From: Amycolatopsis sp. NBC_00345
Lineage (GTDB): Bacteria > Actinomycetota > Actinomycetes > Mycobacteriales > Pseudonocardiaceae
Direction of reading: 5' to 3'
DNA: 64,000 bases
Assembly (NCBI RefSeq): GCF_036116635.1
Contig: NZ_CP107995.1
Span: forward strand, 3,348,001-3,412,000
Made by a program: the position numbers and the translations under genes. This document shows, piece by piece, positions 42,591 through 50,368 of this stretch; positions within the stretch are counted from its first letter, which is position 1; each line of letters opens with the position of its first letter. A model generated the notes under the pieces. It saw only the letters and a list, made by a program, of their open reading frames with translations. It was not told where the DNA came from and made no database searches.

Positions 42591-43334
42591 TCAAAGCTGC
42601 GACGCCCCACCGTCCACCGGAAGCTCCGCGCCCGTCGTGTAAGTGGCCTCAAACGCGAGGAACGCGACCGCACGGGCGACTTCGGCCGGGTCGCCGAACC
42701 GCAGCATCGGGTTGGCCGCCGTCATCTGCGCCTGCGTCTGCTCCGCGGCCTCCCGGGGCAGGGATTTCGCCAGGATGCCCGTGTCGATGGGCCCGGGACT
42801 GACGGCGTTGACGCGGATCCGCCGCGGCAGCAGCTCGCGCGCGAGACTCCGGGTCATCGAGCGCAGCGCCGCCTTGGCAGCCGCGTACGCGCTGCTGCCC
42901 GGAAGGCCCTTGACGTTCGCGACCGAGGTGGTCAGTACCACGCCGCTGCCCGCGTTCAACAGCGGCGCGAGCTTCTGCACGGTGAAGTACGGCCCCTTGG
43001 CGTTCACCGCGAGCAGTTCGTCGTACACCTCTTCCGTCATCGACTCGAACGGCACGAAGCGGGTGATGCCGGCGTTGACGAACAGCGCGTCGAACGTGCC
43101 GAACTCGGCCTTGACGCGGTCCGCCAGCGCGTCCGTCTCAGGCAGCGACGCCGCGTCGCTGAGGACGGCCACCGCGTTGCTGCCAAGCCGTTCGCGGGCG
43201 GCGTCGAGCGTGGCGCGGGTGCGCCCGGTGATCAGCACGCGCGCCCCGCCGTCCGCGAGTTGCTTCGCCGTCTCGAAGCCGAGCCCGCTGCTGCCGCCGG
43301 TGATGACCGCGCTCTTCCCGGTGTACTCGCCCAT
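42591..43334 (-). CDS. Short-chain dehydrogenase divergent from LysR
   Basis: 247 residues, a classical SDR: SAVITGGSSGLGFETAKQLA, NAGITRF, catalytic Ser in LTTSVANVKG and YxxxK in SSAYAAAKAAL, ending GAELPVDGGASQL. GAAAGGA precedes ATG 43334. Divergent from a LysR gene whose promoter carries a palindrome, so this is the probable target of that regulator. Substrate unknown; quinone or beta-keto reductases are common in this arrangement. Confidence 0.88.
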   Translation of the reverse strand: MGEYTGKSAVITGGSSGLGFETAKQLADGGARVLITGRTRATLDAARERLGSNAVAVLSDAASLPETDALADRVKAEFGTFDALFVNAGITRFVPFESMTEEVYDELLAVNAKGPYFTVQKLAPLLNAGSGVVLTTSVANVKGLPGSSAYAAAKAALRSMTRSLARELLPRRIRVNAVSPGPIDTGILAKSLPREAAEQTQAQMTAANPMLRFGDPAEVARAVAFLAFEATYTTGAELPVDGGASQL

Positions 43335-43409
43335 CGTGATTCCTTTCTCGCCTGATCTGATCAAGTCAAGAGCCCCGCGGGCCGGGCGTCCAAGACCGGT
43401 TCCGCACGT

Positions 43410-43440
43410 CGTCATGCGGCCGCGGCATGACGCGTAAGCT
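43410..43440 (+). promoter_or_regulatory. Palindrome and leaderless -10 of the LysR gene
   Basis: CGTCATGC (43410-43417) and GCATGACG (43425-43432) are perfect 8-bp arms around GGCCGCG. TAAGCT (43435-43440) stands 6 bases before the GTG at 43447. The palindrome overlaps the LysR promoter, fitting autoregulation together with activation of the divergent SDR. Confidence 0.55.
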
Positions 43441-43446
43441 GGGCCT

Positions 43447-44316
43447 GTGCCCGAAGACCCCGACCTCGACCTCCGCCTGGTGCGGTACTTCGCGGTGGTG
43501 GCGGAGCACCTGAACTTCGGCCGGGCCGCGGCCGCGCTGCACGTCGCCCAGCCGGCGCTGAGCCGGCAGATCCAGCGCCTGGAGCACCAGCTGGGCGCGC
43601 GGCTGTTCGACCGCACGCCGCAGGGCAGCCGGCTGACCGACGCGGGCCGGGTCTTCCTGCCACGGGCCCACGACCTGCTGCACACGGCCCGCGAGGCCGC
43701 GCTCGCCACCCGGGCCGCCGCCACCTCCGGCGCGCTCACCATCGGGTACGTCGGTGACCTGGTCGTCACCCCGGCGGTGCGGGAGCTGCGCCGCCGGCAC
43801 CCGGACGCCGAGATCACCACCCGGCACCTGGGCTGGCAGGAGGCCCACGCGTTGCCGGAGCGCCGGGTGGACGCGCTGGTCACCCGGATGCCGCTGCCGT
43901 TCCCGGACGGCCGCTTCCGCGTCGACACGCTCTACGACGAGCCGCGGGTGCTGGTCGTGCCGGCGTCACATCCCTGGGCGGGCAAGGAATCCGTCACGCT
44001 CGACGACCTCGGCGGGGCCGAGCTGGCCGCCTGCACCAGCACTGCGACGATCTGGGCTGCCACCCCCGGCTCCGCAGCGCGGCCCAGTGCCGACGACAGC
44101 TTCGAGGACAAGCTCGAACTCATCGCCGACGGGCACGGCGTCGCGATCCTGCCCGCGGGCGACCGGCGCCCCACCCTGCGCGAAGACCTGGCCACGATCC
44201 CGTTGGAGGGCATCGATCCCTGCCGGGTCGTGGTCGCCACCCGCGGCACCGACCACAACCCGCTGGCCGGCGACTTCCGCGAGATCGCCCGGGTCTGGCT
44301 CGCGCCGGCGGCCTAG
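43447..44316 (+). CDS. LysR-family transcriptional regulator
   Basis: 289 residues. HTH: LVRYFAVVAEHLNFGRAAAA, LHVAQPALSRQIQRLEHQLG, ARLFDRTPQGSRLT; effector domain from about residue 90. GTG start, leaderless. It stands between two SDR genes: one divergent, one following on the same strand 40 bp later. Both may be regulated. Confidence 0.9.
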   Translation: MPEDPDLDLRLVRYFAVVAEHLNFGRAAAALHVAQPALSRQIQRLEHQLGARLFDRTPQGSRLTDAGRVFLPRAHDLLHTAREAALATRAAATSGALTIGYVGDLVVTPAVRELRRRHPDAEITTRHLGWQEAHALPERRVDALVTRMPLPFPDGRFRVDTLYDEPRVLVVPASHPWAGKESVTLDDLGGAELAACTSTATIWAATPGSAARPSADDSFEDKLELIADGHGVAILPAGDRRPTLREDLATIPLEGIDPCRVVVATRGTDHNPLAGDFREIARVWLAPAA

Positions 44317-44343
44317 GCACGGCCGGCCGGTCAAGCAGTCTGG

Positions 44344-44349
44344 TAGATA
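44344..44349 (+). promoter_or_regulatory. -10 box of a leaderless SDR gene
   Basis: TAGATA ends 7 bases before the ATG at 44357, with no Shine-Dalgarno sequence, so the SDR has its own start of transcription just after the LysR gene. Confidence 0.45.
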
Positions 44350-44356
44350 TCGACGT

Positions 44357-45091
44357 ATGGCTGACTTCATCGATCTGGCCGGCAAAACGGTCATCGTCAC
44401 CGGCGCCTCCTCCGGAATCGGCGCGGCGACCGCCCGCGCCCTGCACGCCGCCGGGGCGCATCCGGTACTGGCCGCGCGGCGGGCCGACCGGCTGGCCGCG
44501 CTCAGCGAGGAACTCGACGGTGCGCTGGCCGTGCCGACCGACGTGACCGACCACGCGCAGGTGCGTGACCTGGTGGCGGCCACCCTCGACCGGCACGGGC
44601 GGATCGACGGTCTGGTCAACAACGCGGGCGCCAGCCTCAACGGGCCGCTCGACCAGGTGGACCCGGCCGAGTTCGGCCGGATCCTGGAGCTCAACCTGGC
44701 CGCCCTGCTGGCGATGACGCAGGCGGTGCTGCCGGCCATGCGCCGGCAGGGTTTCGGCCGCATCGTGAACATCAGCTCGGGCAGCACGCGACGGGTCGCG
44801 GTCGGCCTCGGCGCCTACGCGTCCACCAAGTCCGCGGTCAACATGCTCAGCGGCGTGCTGACCGCGGAACTCGCCGGCGACGGCGTCGCCGTGTCCCTGC
44901 TGCTGCCTTCGATCACCGCCACCGAGTTCGGCGACAACATGTTCACCCTCGGCACGTCGCCGGCGCCGGGCATGGTGGTGCACCGCCCGGAGTACGTGGC
45001 CGGCGCCGTCCTGCGGCTGCTGCGCACCGGCGAGGAGACCTTCGACATCCCCCACGGCCCCGAGCAGCCCAGCCTCGACCGTCTGCCCTGA
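44357..45091 (+). CDS. Short-chain dehydrogenase/reductase
   Basis: 244 residues. TVIVTGASSGIGAATARALH, NNAGASLNG, Ser in VNISSGSTRR and YxxxK in LGAYASTKSAV. It is of the broad YdfG/oxidoreductase type; the C-terminus lacks the usual VDGG motif, and instead has GAVLRLLRTGEETFDIPHG as in other classical SDRs of uncertain substrate. Leaderless ATG at 44357. Convergent with the mannosyltransferase gene, 9 bp away. Confidence 0.87.
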   Translation: MADFIDLAGKTVIVTGASSGIGAATARALHAAGAHPVLAARRADRLAALSEELDGALAVPTDVTDHAQVRDLVAATLDRHGRIDGLVNNAGASLNGPLDQVDPAEFGRILELNLAALLAMTQAVLPAMRRQGFGRIVNISSGSTRRVAVGLGAYASTKSAVNMLSGVLTAELAGDGVAVSLLLPSITATEFGDNMFTLGTSPAPGMVVHRPEYVAGAVLRLLRTGEETFDIPHGPEQPSLDRLP

Positions 45092-45100
45092 TCCGGCGCG

Positions 45101-46528
45101 TCAGCTCGGCAGGAGCCGGTTCGGCAGCAGGCTCGCCCGCCGCAGGTACAGCGTCCCGCCGACCAGCACGGCGGCGATCAGGTAGCCCACGACCAGTGCG
45201 ACCGCACCGCCGCCCGCCGGGGGCAGCACCAGGGCGAGCACCGCGCTGACCCCGGCGAGGATCCAGCGGGCGCGCTCGGTCGTCAGGCTCACCGCGAGCA
45301 GCGCAATCATCCACAGGAGGTACCACGGCTGCACGACCGGGCCCAGCACGAGCATCGCCGCGAAGGCCAGGCCGGTGCCGAGCAGCGGGTGCAGCTTTCC
45401 CTGGTAGGTCAGCCACAACAGCCTCGCCCCGACGACGAGGCCGGCCACCGCGCCGACGGCCGAGAAGAGCTTGATCGCACCGTCGGTGAGGTCCAGCCCG
45501 GCCAGCGCGCCGAGGCCGCCGGCCAGGAAGCCCAGCTCGTTGGTCGGCGCCAGCCAGCTGTGCACCTGCCCGGAGGAGACCCCGGCCAGCGCCCGTACCC
45601 AGCCGAAGCCCAGCCCGCTGCCCAGCGTGATCGCGACGGTGACCAGCGCGAATCCCGCGGGCAGCCCCAGCAGCACCGCGACCTTCCCAGCGGGGCGCGC
45701 GCGGCGGGCCAGGTCGATCCCGACGAAACACAGCGCCGCGACAGCCACGATCTTCACGTTCGCCCCGGCACTGACCAGCACCACGCCCGCCGCGATCAGC
45801 GCGGGCCGCGCGACGCCGGTCCTGGCCGCCCCGAGGTAGACGAGTTCCAGCCCGGCCACGGTCAGCCCGATCATCAGGCCGTCGTTGTGCACGCCGACGA
45901 CGACGTGCCACAGCACCAGGGGGTTCAGCAGCCCCAGCCACACCGCGACGGACGGCGGGGCCCCGGCCCGGCGGGCCAGGCGCGGCAGCGCCCACGCGAG
46001 CAGCACCACGCCGATCAGCTCCAGGAGCCGGTGCAGCAGCACGGTCCCGATCACGTTCTCGCCGACGAGGTGCGCGATCGCGCGCGACAGCCCGACGAAC
46101 GCCGGCCCGTACGGCGCGGGCGTGTCCTGCCAGTAGTGGCTGACCTGCAGGGTCACCGGCGACGCGGCGCCCAGCGCCGCCGCCGGGCCGAGCGCGTACG
46201 GATCGAGCCCCTTGGCCGCGATCACGCCCTGCGCCAGGTAGCTGTAGACGTCGCCGCTGAACAGCGGGCGCGCCGCCAGCAGCGGCAGGCTGCAGAGACC
46301 GGTGATCGTGTACAGCCTTCGCACGGAGACGTCGGCGGCGCGGCGCCCGAGCAGCAGCCAGGCCACGACGAACGCGGCCATCCCGATCACGCCCAGCGCC
46401 ACCACGAGCACCGCGGGCAACGGCAGCCAGGTCGCGAGCACCAGCACCGCGACCCCGGCGAATCCCGCCCAGTGCAGACCGGGCGCCCTGACCTCGACCT
46501 TCGCCGGGCCGAGCTTGACGTTCTGCAT
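45101..46528 (-). CDS. mptB: MptB-like polyprenol-phosphomannose mannosyltransferase
   Basis: 475 residues with about 12 membrane helices, GT-C fold. After helix 2-3 the outer loop reads ARPLFSGDVYSYLAQGVIAA, then KGLDPYALGPAAALG; the DVYSY acid is the expected catalytic position, and this block is typical of the alpha-1,6-mannosyltransferases MptA/MptB that build the lipomannan core from polyprenyl-phosphomannose. SHYWQDTPAPYGPAFVGLSR follows. GGGGGAG precedes ATG 46528; starts upstream lack support. The choice between MptA and MptB and the acceptor glycan are uncertain. Confidence 0.72.
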   Translation of the reverse strand: MQNVKLGPAKVEVRAPGLHWAGFAGVAVLVLATWLPLPAVLVVALGVIGMAAFVVAWLLLGRRAADVSVRRLYTITGLCSLPLLAARPLFSGDVYSYLAQGVIAAKGLDPYALGPAAALGAASPVTLQVSHYWQDTPAPYGPAFVGLSRAIAHLVGENVIGTVLLHRLLELIGVVLLAWALPRLARRAGAPPSVAVWLGLLNPLVLWHVVVGVHNDGLMIGLTVAGLELVYLGAARTGVARPALIAAGVVLVSAGANVKIVAVAALCFVGIDLARRARPAGKVAVLLGLPAGFALVTVAITLGSGLGFGWVRALAGVSSGQVHSWLAPTNELGFLAGGLGALAGLDLTDGAIKLFSAVGAVAGLVVGARLLWLTYQGKLHPLLGTGLAFAAMLVLGPVVQPWYLLWMIALLAVSLTTERARWILAGVSAVLALVLPPAGGGAVALVVGYLIAAVLVGGTLYLRRASLLPNRLLPS

Positions 46529-46812
46529 GAACCGGTTTCTCCCCCTCGACGAAAACGAAGCTACCAAACGGAAAAATCGGGCTCCGCACGGGATGGGCAC
46601 CGACGGTCCCGGGGCGGGAAAGCTGCCCGAAAGGCCCCTGTACCGGCCTGATCACTCCCCTGTGGACCGTCCTGAGTAGTCACCCGGCGGCCGGTCGGGC
46701 GCGGTCTGGCCGGGGAAGGACGCATACCGGAATCCTGGCGGTCACACCCGTGGGACCGGATCGGTAATCCGGCCGGGGTATCTCGGCCGATCGGCCGAGG
46801 CGCCGCGCCGAT
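46529..46812. other. Non-coding stretch with one perfect palindrome
   Basis: No supported gene in about 280 bases upstream of the mannosyltransferase. The only clear feature is CTCGGCCGATCGGCCGAG (46782-46799), a perfect 18-bp palindrome, followed by another CCGATCGG. It may be an operator or part of the repeat-rich region to its right. Confidence 0.5.
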
Positions 46813-46874
46813 CGGCGGGCCGCACGCCCTGGCCTGGGACCACGACGTGGTCAGGCGGAGGCCCCAGCCGTCTT
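46813..46874. repeat. 62-bp direct repeat, left copy
   Basis: This 62-bp stretch recurs at 46995-47056 with about six substitutions. The right copy contains the last codons and stop of the IclR gene; the left copy has the stop changed (TAG to TGG on the minus strand). The pair flanks the REP-like element at 46893-46976. Confidence 0.8.
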
Positions 46875-46892
46875 GTGCCCCTGGCTGGTTTG

Positions 46893-46976
46893 CGCCCCAA
46901 TGTGGCGTTCGGTGCGTCCAACGCACCGAACGCCACATTGGGTGCGTCCAACGCAACCAATGTGGCGTTGGGGCGC
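46893..46976. repeat. REP-like element, AATGTGGCGTT family, copy 2
   Basis: Positions 46897-46917 and 46921-46941 are perfect 21-bp inverted arms (left arm begins CCAATGTGGCGTTCGG) around a 3-base loop. A third arm, CCAATGTGGCGTTGGGGCGC (46957-46976), closes the element against GCGCCCCAATGTGGCGTT at its left end. It is the same family as 34842-34930. Confidence 0.88.
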
Positions 46977-46994
46977 TGCAGGCCAAGCCGGAGC

Positions 46995-47056
46995 CGGCGG
47001 GCCGCACGTCCCGGCCTGGGGTCACGATGTGGTCAGGCGGAGGCCCTAGCCGTCTT
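46995..47056. repeat. 62-bp direct repeat, right copy (includes IclR gene end)
   Basis: Partner of 46813-46874, about 90% identical over the full 62 bases. It covers the terminal four codons and stop of the IclR gene and its downstream flank. Confidence 0.8.
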
Positions 47057-47810
47057 CTCCGAACAGGACGGACAGCTCCGCGCACGTCTTGAGCAGCCGG
47101 GAGACGCAGGCGCGCATCCGGTCGTCGGTCCAGCGGTCCGCCGGGCCGGAGACCGCGACGGACATGCCGCGGCCGCCGGTGAAGGCCGCGTGGACCGGGG
47201 CCGCGACGCCGTGCACGCCGGGGTGGTTGGCGCCGTACGACAAGGTGTAACCGGCCGAACGGGCTTGGGCCAGCTCGGCCCGCACGGCGTCCGCGTCGGC
47301 GGCCTGGGCGATGATCGGCGCGGCGTCCGCCTCGGGCAGGTGCGCCAGGATCGCCTGGCCGCTGGAGCCGCGGCCCAGCCAAGCCGTCTCGCCGACCGTC
47401 GCGGCGCGGCGGAGGACCTGGTCGGCGCTCTCGGCGCCCAGCACCAGCACACTCCGGTTGCCGCTGCGGACGTGCAGGGTGGCCGTCTCGCCCGTCGCGT
47501 CCGCGAGCAGCCGCAGCGCCGGCCGCGCCGCCTGGTACAGCGCGGCCTGCGGCAGCACGGCCGCGGCGACGCCGACGAGCCGGCTGCCGACCGAGTAGCC
47601 GCCGGACTCGGCGCGGTCCAGGTACCGCTCGTCCTGCAGCACCCGCACCAGGCGGTAACACGTGCTCTTGGACAGCCCGACCAGCTCGACGAGGTCGCCC
47701 AGCGCGACCGGCTCCCCGGCCGTCACCACGGCCTCGATCAGCCGCAATGCCCGCCGCGCGGTCTCGCCGCCCTCGGTGTGCGCCGAGGCCGGCGGTTGCT
47801 CCTCCGTCAT
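47046..47810 (-). CDS. IclR-family regulator of the hydro-lyase/lyase operon
   Basis: 254 residues. N-terminal winged HTH (TARRALRLIEAVVTAGEPVA, GDLVELVGLSKSTCYRLVRV, LQDERYLDRAESGGYSVGSR) and the IclR ligand domain with the GAF-like region LLADATGETATLHVRSGNRS and SGQAILAHLPEADAAP. ATG 47810 (MTEEQPPAS). It is the last gene of the minus-strand operon starting at 52669, 100 bp behind the MBL gene, so it probably senses an intermediate of the pathway and acts at the palindrome at 52676-52723. Confidence 0.88.
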   Translation of the reverse strand: MTEEQPPASAHTEGGETARRALRLIEAVVTAGEPVALGDLVELVGLSKSTCYRLVRVLQDERYLDRAESGGYSVGSRLVGVAAAVLPQAALYQAARPALRLLADATGETATLHVRSGNRSVLVLGAESADQVLRRAATVGETAWLGRGSSGQAILAHLPEADAAPIIAQAADADAVRAELAQARSAGYTLSYGANHPGVHGVAAPVHAAFTGGRGMSVAVSGPADRWTDDRMRACVSRLLKTCAELSVLFGEDG

Positions 47811-47910
47811 GCGCTCACAATCCACGGTCACATTCACAACGGCACATTTCACCGGCCCATTCCGACGTCCGGACGGCGGGTGCCAAGTATGGAAACCGGC
47901 CGAAGCCGCG

Positions 47911-48594
47911 TCAAACCGCCCCGCCGAGCCAATCCGCGTACACCGAGACGCCGTCGCCGGTCAGCGGCGAGCCGTGGGCGAACCCGACCGCGGCGACGTC
48001 GGCCGGGAGGCGGCGGAGGCTGGCGTCACGGGCCGCCGCGTCCGCCGCCAGCGCCGCCGGGCCGAGGCCGGGCCGGGCGGATCGGTGGAACACCGCGTCG
48101 CCGGTCAGCAGCGTCCGGGTCGGGCCGTGCAGCAGGACGACGTGACCGGGACTGTGGCCGGGCGTGTGGATGACCTGCAGCCCGCCGACGACCTCGCCGT
48201 CCACGAGCGTGCCGTCCTCGGCGACCGGGGCCCAGTGCAGCCGCGGCAGCTTGTCGACCAGCCGTCCCAGCGCGCCCTGACGCCCGGAAGGCGGGACCCG
48301 GCCCGCCCGCAGCCAGGCGGCGTCACCGGCGTGGATCAGCAGCTCGGCGCCGGTGCGGGCGCGCATCTCCGCCGCCCCCTGCACGTGGTCCGGGTGGGCG
48401 TGGGTGACGACGATCCGGCGGATGTCCGTGACCCGGCCGCCGAGCCCCGCCACCGCGTCGGCGATCCGCGCGGGCGCCTGGGCCCAGCCGACGTCGACGA
48501 GCGTCCAGCCGTCGTCGGCCTCGACCAGGAAGGCGTTGTCCCGGGCCGTGGTCGGGATCCGCCAGATCCCCGGTACGAGCGGTTCCGCCGTCAT
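47911..48594 (-). CDS. MBL-fold metallo-hydrolase
   Basis: 227 residues. The metal motif is VVTHAHPDHVQGAAEM (HxHxDH), followed by HTPGHSPGHVVLL, TGDAVFH and a late His in VGFAHGSPLTGDG: a complete binuclear zinc site. Glyoxalase-II-like and lactonase-like enzymes share it. ATG 48594 overlaps the LeuD-like stop, so it is co-translated. In this pathway it could hydrolyse a thioester or lactone intermediate. Confidence 0.87.
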   Translation of the reverse strand: MTAEPLVPGIWRIPTTARDNAFLVEADDGWTLVDVGWAQAPARIADAVAGLGGRVTDIRRIVVTHAHPDHVQGAAEMRARTGAELLIHAGDAAWLRAGRVPPSGRQGALGRLVDKLPRLHWAPVAEDGTLVDGEVVGGLQVIHTPGHSPGHVVLLHGPTRTLLTGDAVFHRSARPGLGPAALAADAAARDASLRRLPADVAAVGFAHGSPLTGDGVSVYADWLGGAV

Positions 48595-49121
48595 GCGCCA
48601 CCGCGCAGGGTGTCCAGCAGCTCGATCGGCAGGTACCCCTGCTCGGCCAGCCGCGGCAGGACTCCCCCGCTGGCCAGGATCTCCAGCACCAGCTCCGGCA
48701 ACGGCGGGAACTCGCCGGCGGTCCCCTTCGTCTCGTTGGCGTACTGCCCGGCCGCGATGTCGAACGTCCCGAGGTCACCGTCGTCGAACACCGCCGTGAC
48801 GCCCGGGACGGTCACCGCGGGCAGCCCGGCGTTGACGGCGTTGCGCAGGAACAGCGAGTTGAACTCCTCCGCGACCAGCGCCGCCACGCCCAGCTGCCGG
48901 AACAGCGCCGCGACCGGCCGCGAGGAGCCGACGCCGAAGTTCCGCCCTGCCACCACGAGGTCGCCCCGCGCCACCTCGTCCGTCCACCCTGGACGGACGT
49001 CGTGGAAGACAAACCGGGCCGCCTCGGGGAGGTCCAGCTTCATCGCGAAGGCCGGGTACATCGCGTCGGTGTTCAGCGAGTCGCCGAACACCCAGACCCG
49101 TCCGGAGACAGTGGTGCTCAT
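48591..49121 (-). CDS. LeuD-type small subunit of an aconitase-superfamily hydro-lyase
   Basis: 176 residues. The swivel-domain signature is present: VWVFGDSLNTDAMYPAFA, GDLVVAGRNFGVGSSRPVAA with the GSSR substrate loop, and ALVAEEFNSLFLRNAVNAGL. It pairs with the large subunit just upstream (ATGA overlap at 49118-49121). The pair belongs to the two-subunit group that includes isopropylmalate isomerase, homoaconitase and 2,3-dimethylmalate dehydratase; the rest of the operon argues against leucine synthesis. Confidence 0.87.
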   Translation of the reverse strand: MSTTVSGRVWVFGDSLNTDAMYPAFAMKLDLPEAARFVFHDVRPGWTDEVARGDLVVAGRNFGVGSSRPVAALFRQLGVAALVAEEFNSLFLRNAVNAGLPAVTVPGVTAVFDDGDLGTFDIAAGQYANETKGTAGEFPPLPELVLEILASGGVLPRLAEQGYLPIELLDTLRGGA

Positions 49122-50365
49122 GCGGTGGCCTTCCTCGGGTCGGTGATCACGCCCGCGACCGCGGACGCGGCGACGGTGGCGGGCGACGCCATGTAGATCT
49201 CCGCCTCGGTGCTGCCCATCCGCCCGGTGAAGTTGCGGGTGCTGGAGGTCAGGCACACTTCGCCGGGCCCGACCACGCCCATGTGGTAGCCGAAGCAGGC
49301 GCCGCAGGTCGAGTTCGTCACCACGCCGCCGGCGTCGGCGATGTCCTGCAGGTAGCCCAGGCGCAGCGCGTCGCGGTACACACGCTGGGACGCCGGGGTG
49401 ACGAGCAGCCGGACGCCGGGGGCGACGGTCCGGCCGCGCAGGATCCCCGCGGCGATGCGGAGGTCCTCGAGCTGGCCGTTCGCGCACGAGCCGATGAACG
49501 CCTGGTCGATCCGCCGGTTTTCGATGGCGGAGACCGGAACCCCGTTGTGGCTCACCGTCCCCGGCCGCGCGACGTAGGGCTCCAGCCGGGACAGGTCGAT
49601 CCGCCGTACGTCTGCATAGGACGCGTCCGGGTCGGCGTCCGCGGCCTCGAAGCCGGTGACGCCGTGCTCGTCCAGGTACTCGCGCAGCACGTCATCGACG
49701 CCGAAGGTGCTGAAGTCGGCGGAGACCTCCGCGCCCTGCGTGGCGATGGTCCGCCGGTCGTGGACCGGCACACTCGCCAGCCCGGGGCCGCCGAACTCCA
49801 GGTTCGTGTTCGCCGCGTCGCCGAACTCGTTCGCGAGGTGCAGGAAAACGTCCTTCCCGCTGACGCCCTCGGGTTTCTCGCCGGTCAGCTCGTACCGGAT
49901 CGTCGGCGCGACCTGGAACCAGGTGCGGCCGGTGCACAGGATGGAGAACACCTCGGCCGGGCCGAGGCCGCGCGCGGCGGTGTTGTACGCGCCGGCCGCG
50001 CAGGTGTGCGAGTCCGTGCAGGCGAGCACCTCACCCGGGCGGGCCAGCCCGTTCTCGGCGATCACCTGGTGGCAGATCCCGTGCCGGCCCACGTCGTAGA
50101 ACCGCTTGATGCCGAAGTCCGCCACGAACTTCCGGGCGAGCGGGCCGCCGGCCGCGTCCTTTATGGACGGCGCGGGCACCGCGTGGTCCATCACCACGGC
50201 GACCTTGTCCGGGTCGTGGATGCGCGTGGGCTGCAGCCACCGCGTGGCGAACTGCAGGTCGATCAGCACGCACAGGTCGACGTCCACGGTCACCGTGTCG
50301 CCGGGGCGCACCCGTTCGACGCCTGCCTTGCGGGCCAGGAGCTTCTCGATCATCGTCAGGCCCAC
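49118..50365 (-). CDS. LeuC-type large subunit of an aconitase-superfamily hydro-lyase
   Basis: 415 residues. The 4Fe-4S ligands are visible: Cys in FIGSCANGQLEDLRIAAGIL and the two in TNSTCGACFGYHMGVVGPGE. MDHAVPAPSIKDA, VLACTDSHTCAAGAYNTAAR and TSSTRNFTGRMGSTEAEIYM are the other family blocks. GTG 50365 has GGGAG nine bases upstream. The enzyme adds water to or removes it from a substituted malate or maleate. With a PEP-mutase-type lyase next door it resembles dimethylmaleate hydratase more than leucine enzymes. Confidence 0.88.
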   Translation of the reverse strand: MGLTMIEKLLARKAGVERVRPGDTVTVDVDLCVLIDLQFATRWLQPTRIHDPDKVAVVMDHAVPAPSIKDAAGGPLARKFVADFGIKRFYDVGRHGICHQVIAENGLARPGEVLACTDSHTCAAGAYNTAARGLGPAEVFSILCTGRTWFQVAPTIRYELTGEKPEGVSGKDVFLHLANEFGDAANTNLEFGGPGLASVPVHDRRTIATQGAEVSADFSTFGVDDVLREYLDEHGVTGFEAADADPDASYADVRRIDLSRLEPYVARPGTVSHNGVPVSAIENRRIDQAFIGSCANGQLEDLRIAAGILRGRTVAPGVRLLVTPASQRVYRDALRLGYLQDIADAGGVVTNSTCGACFGYHMGVVGPGEVCLTSSTRNFTGRMGSTEAEIYMASPATVAASAVAGVITDPRKATA

Positions 50366-50368
50366 GGT

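Noticed and set aside
46561..47661. Long minus-strand frame across the REP element and IclR gene
   Set aside because: It is out of frame with the clear IclR protein and crosses palindromic non-coding DNA.
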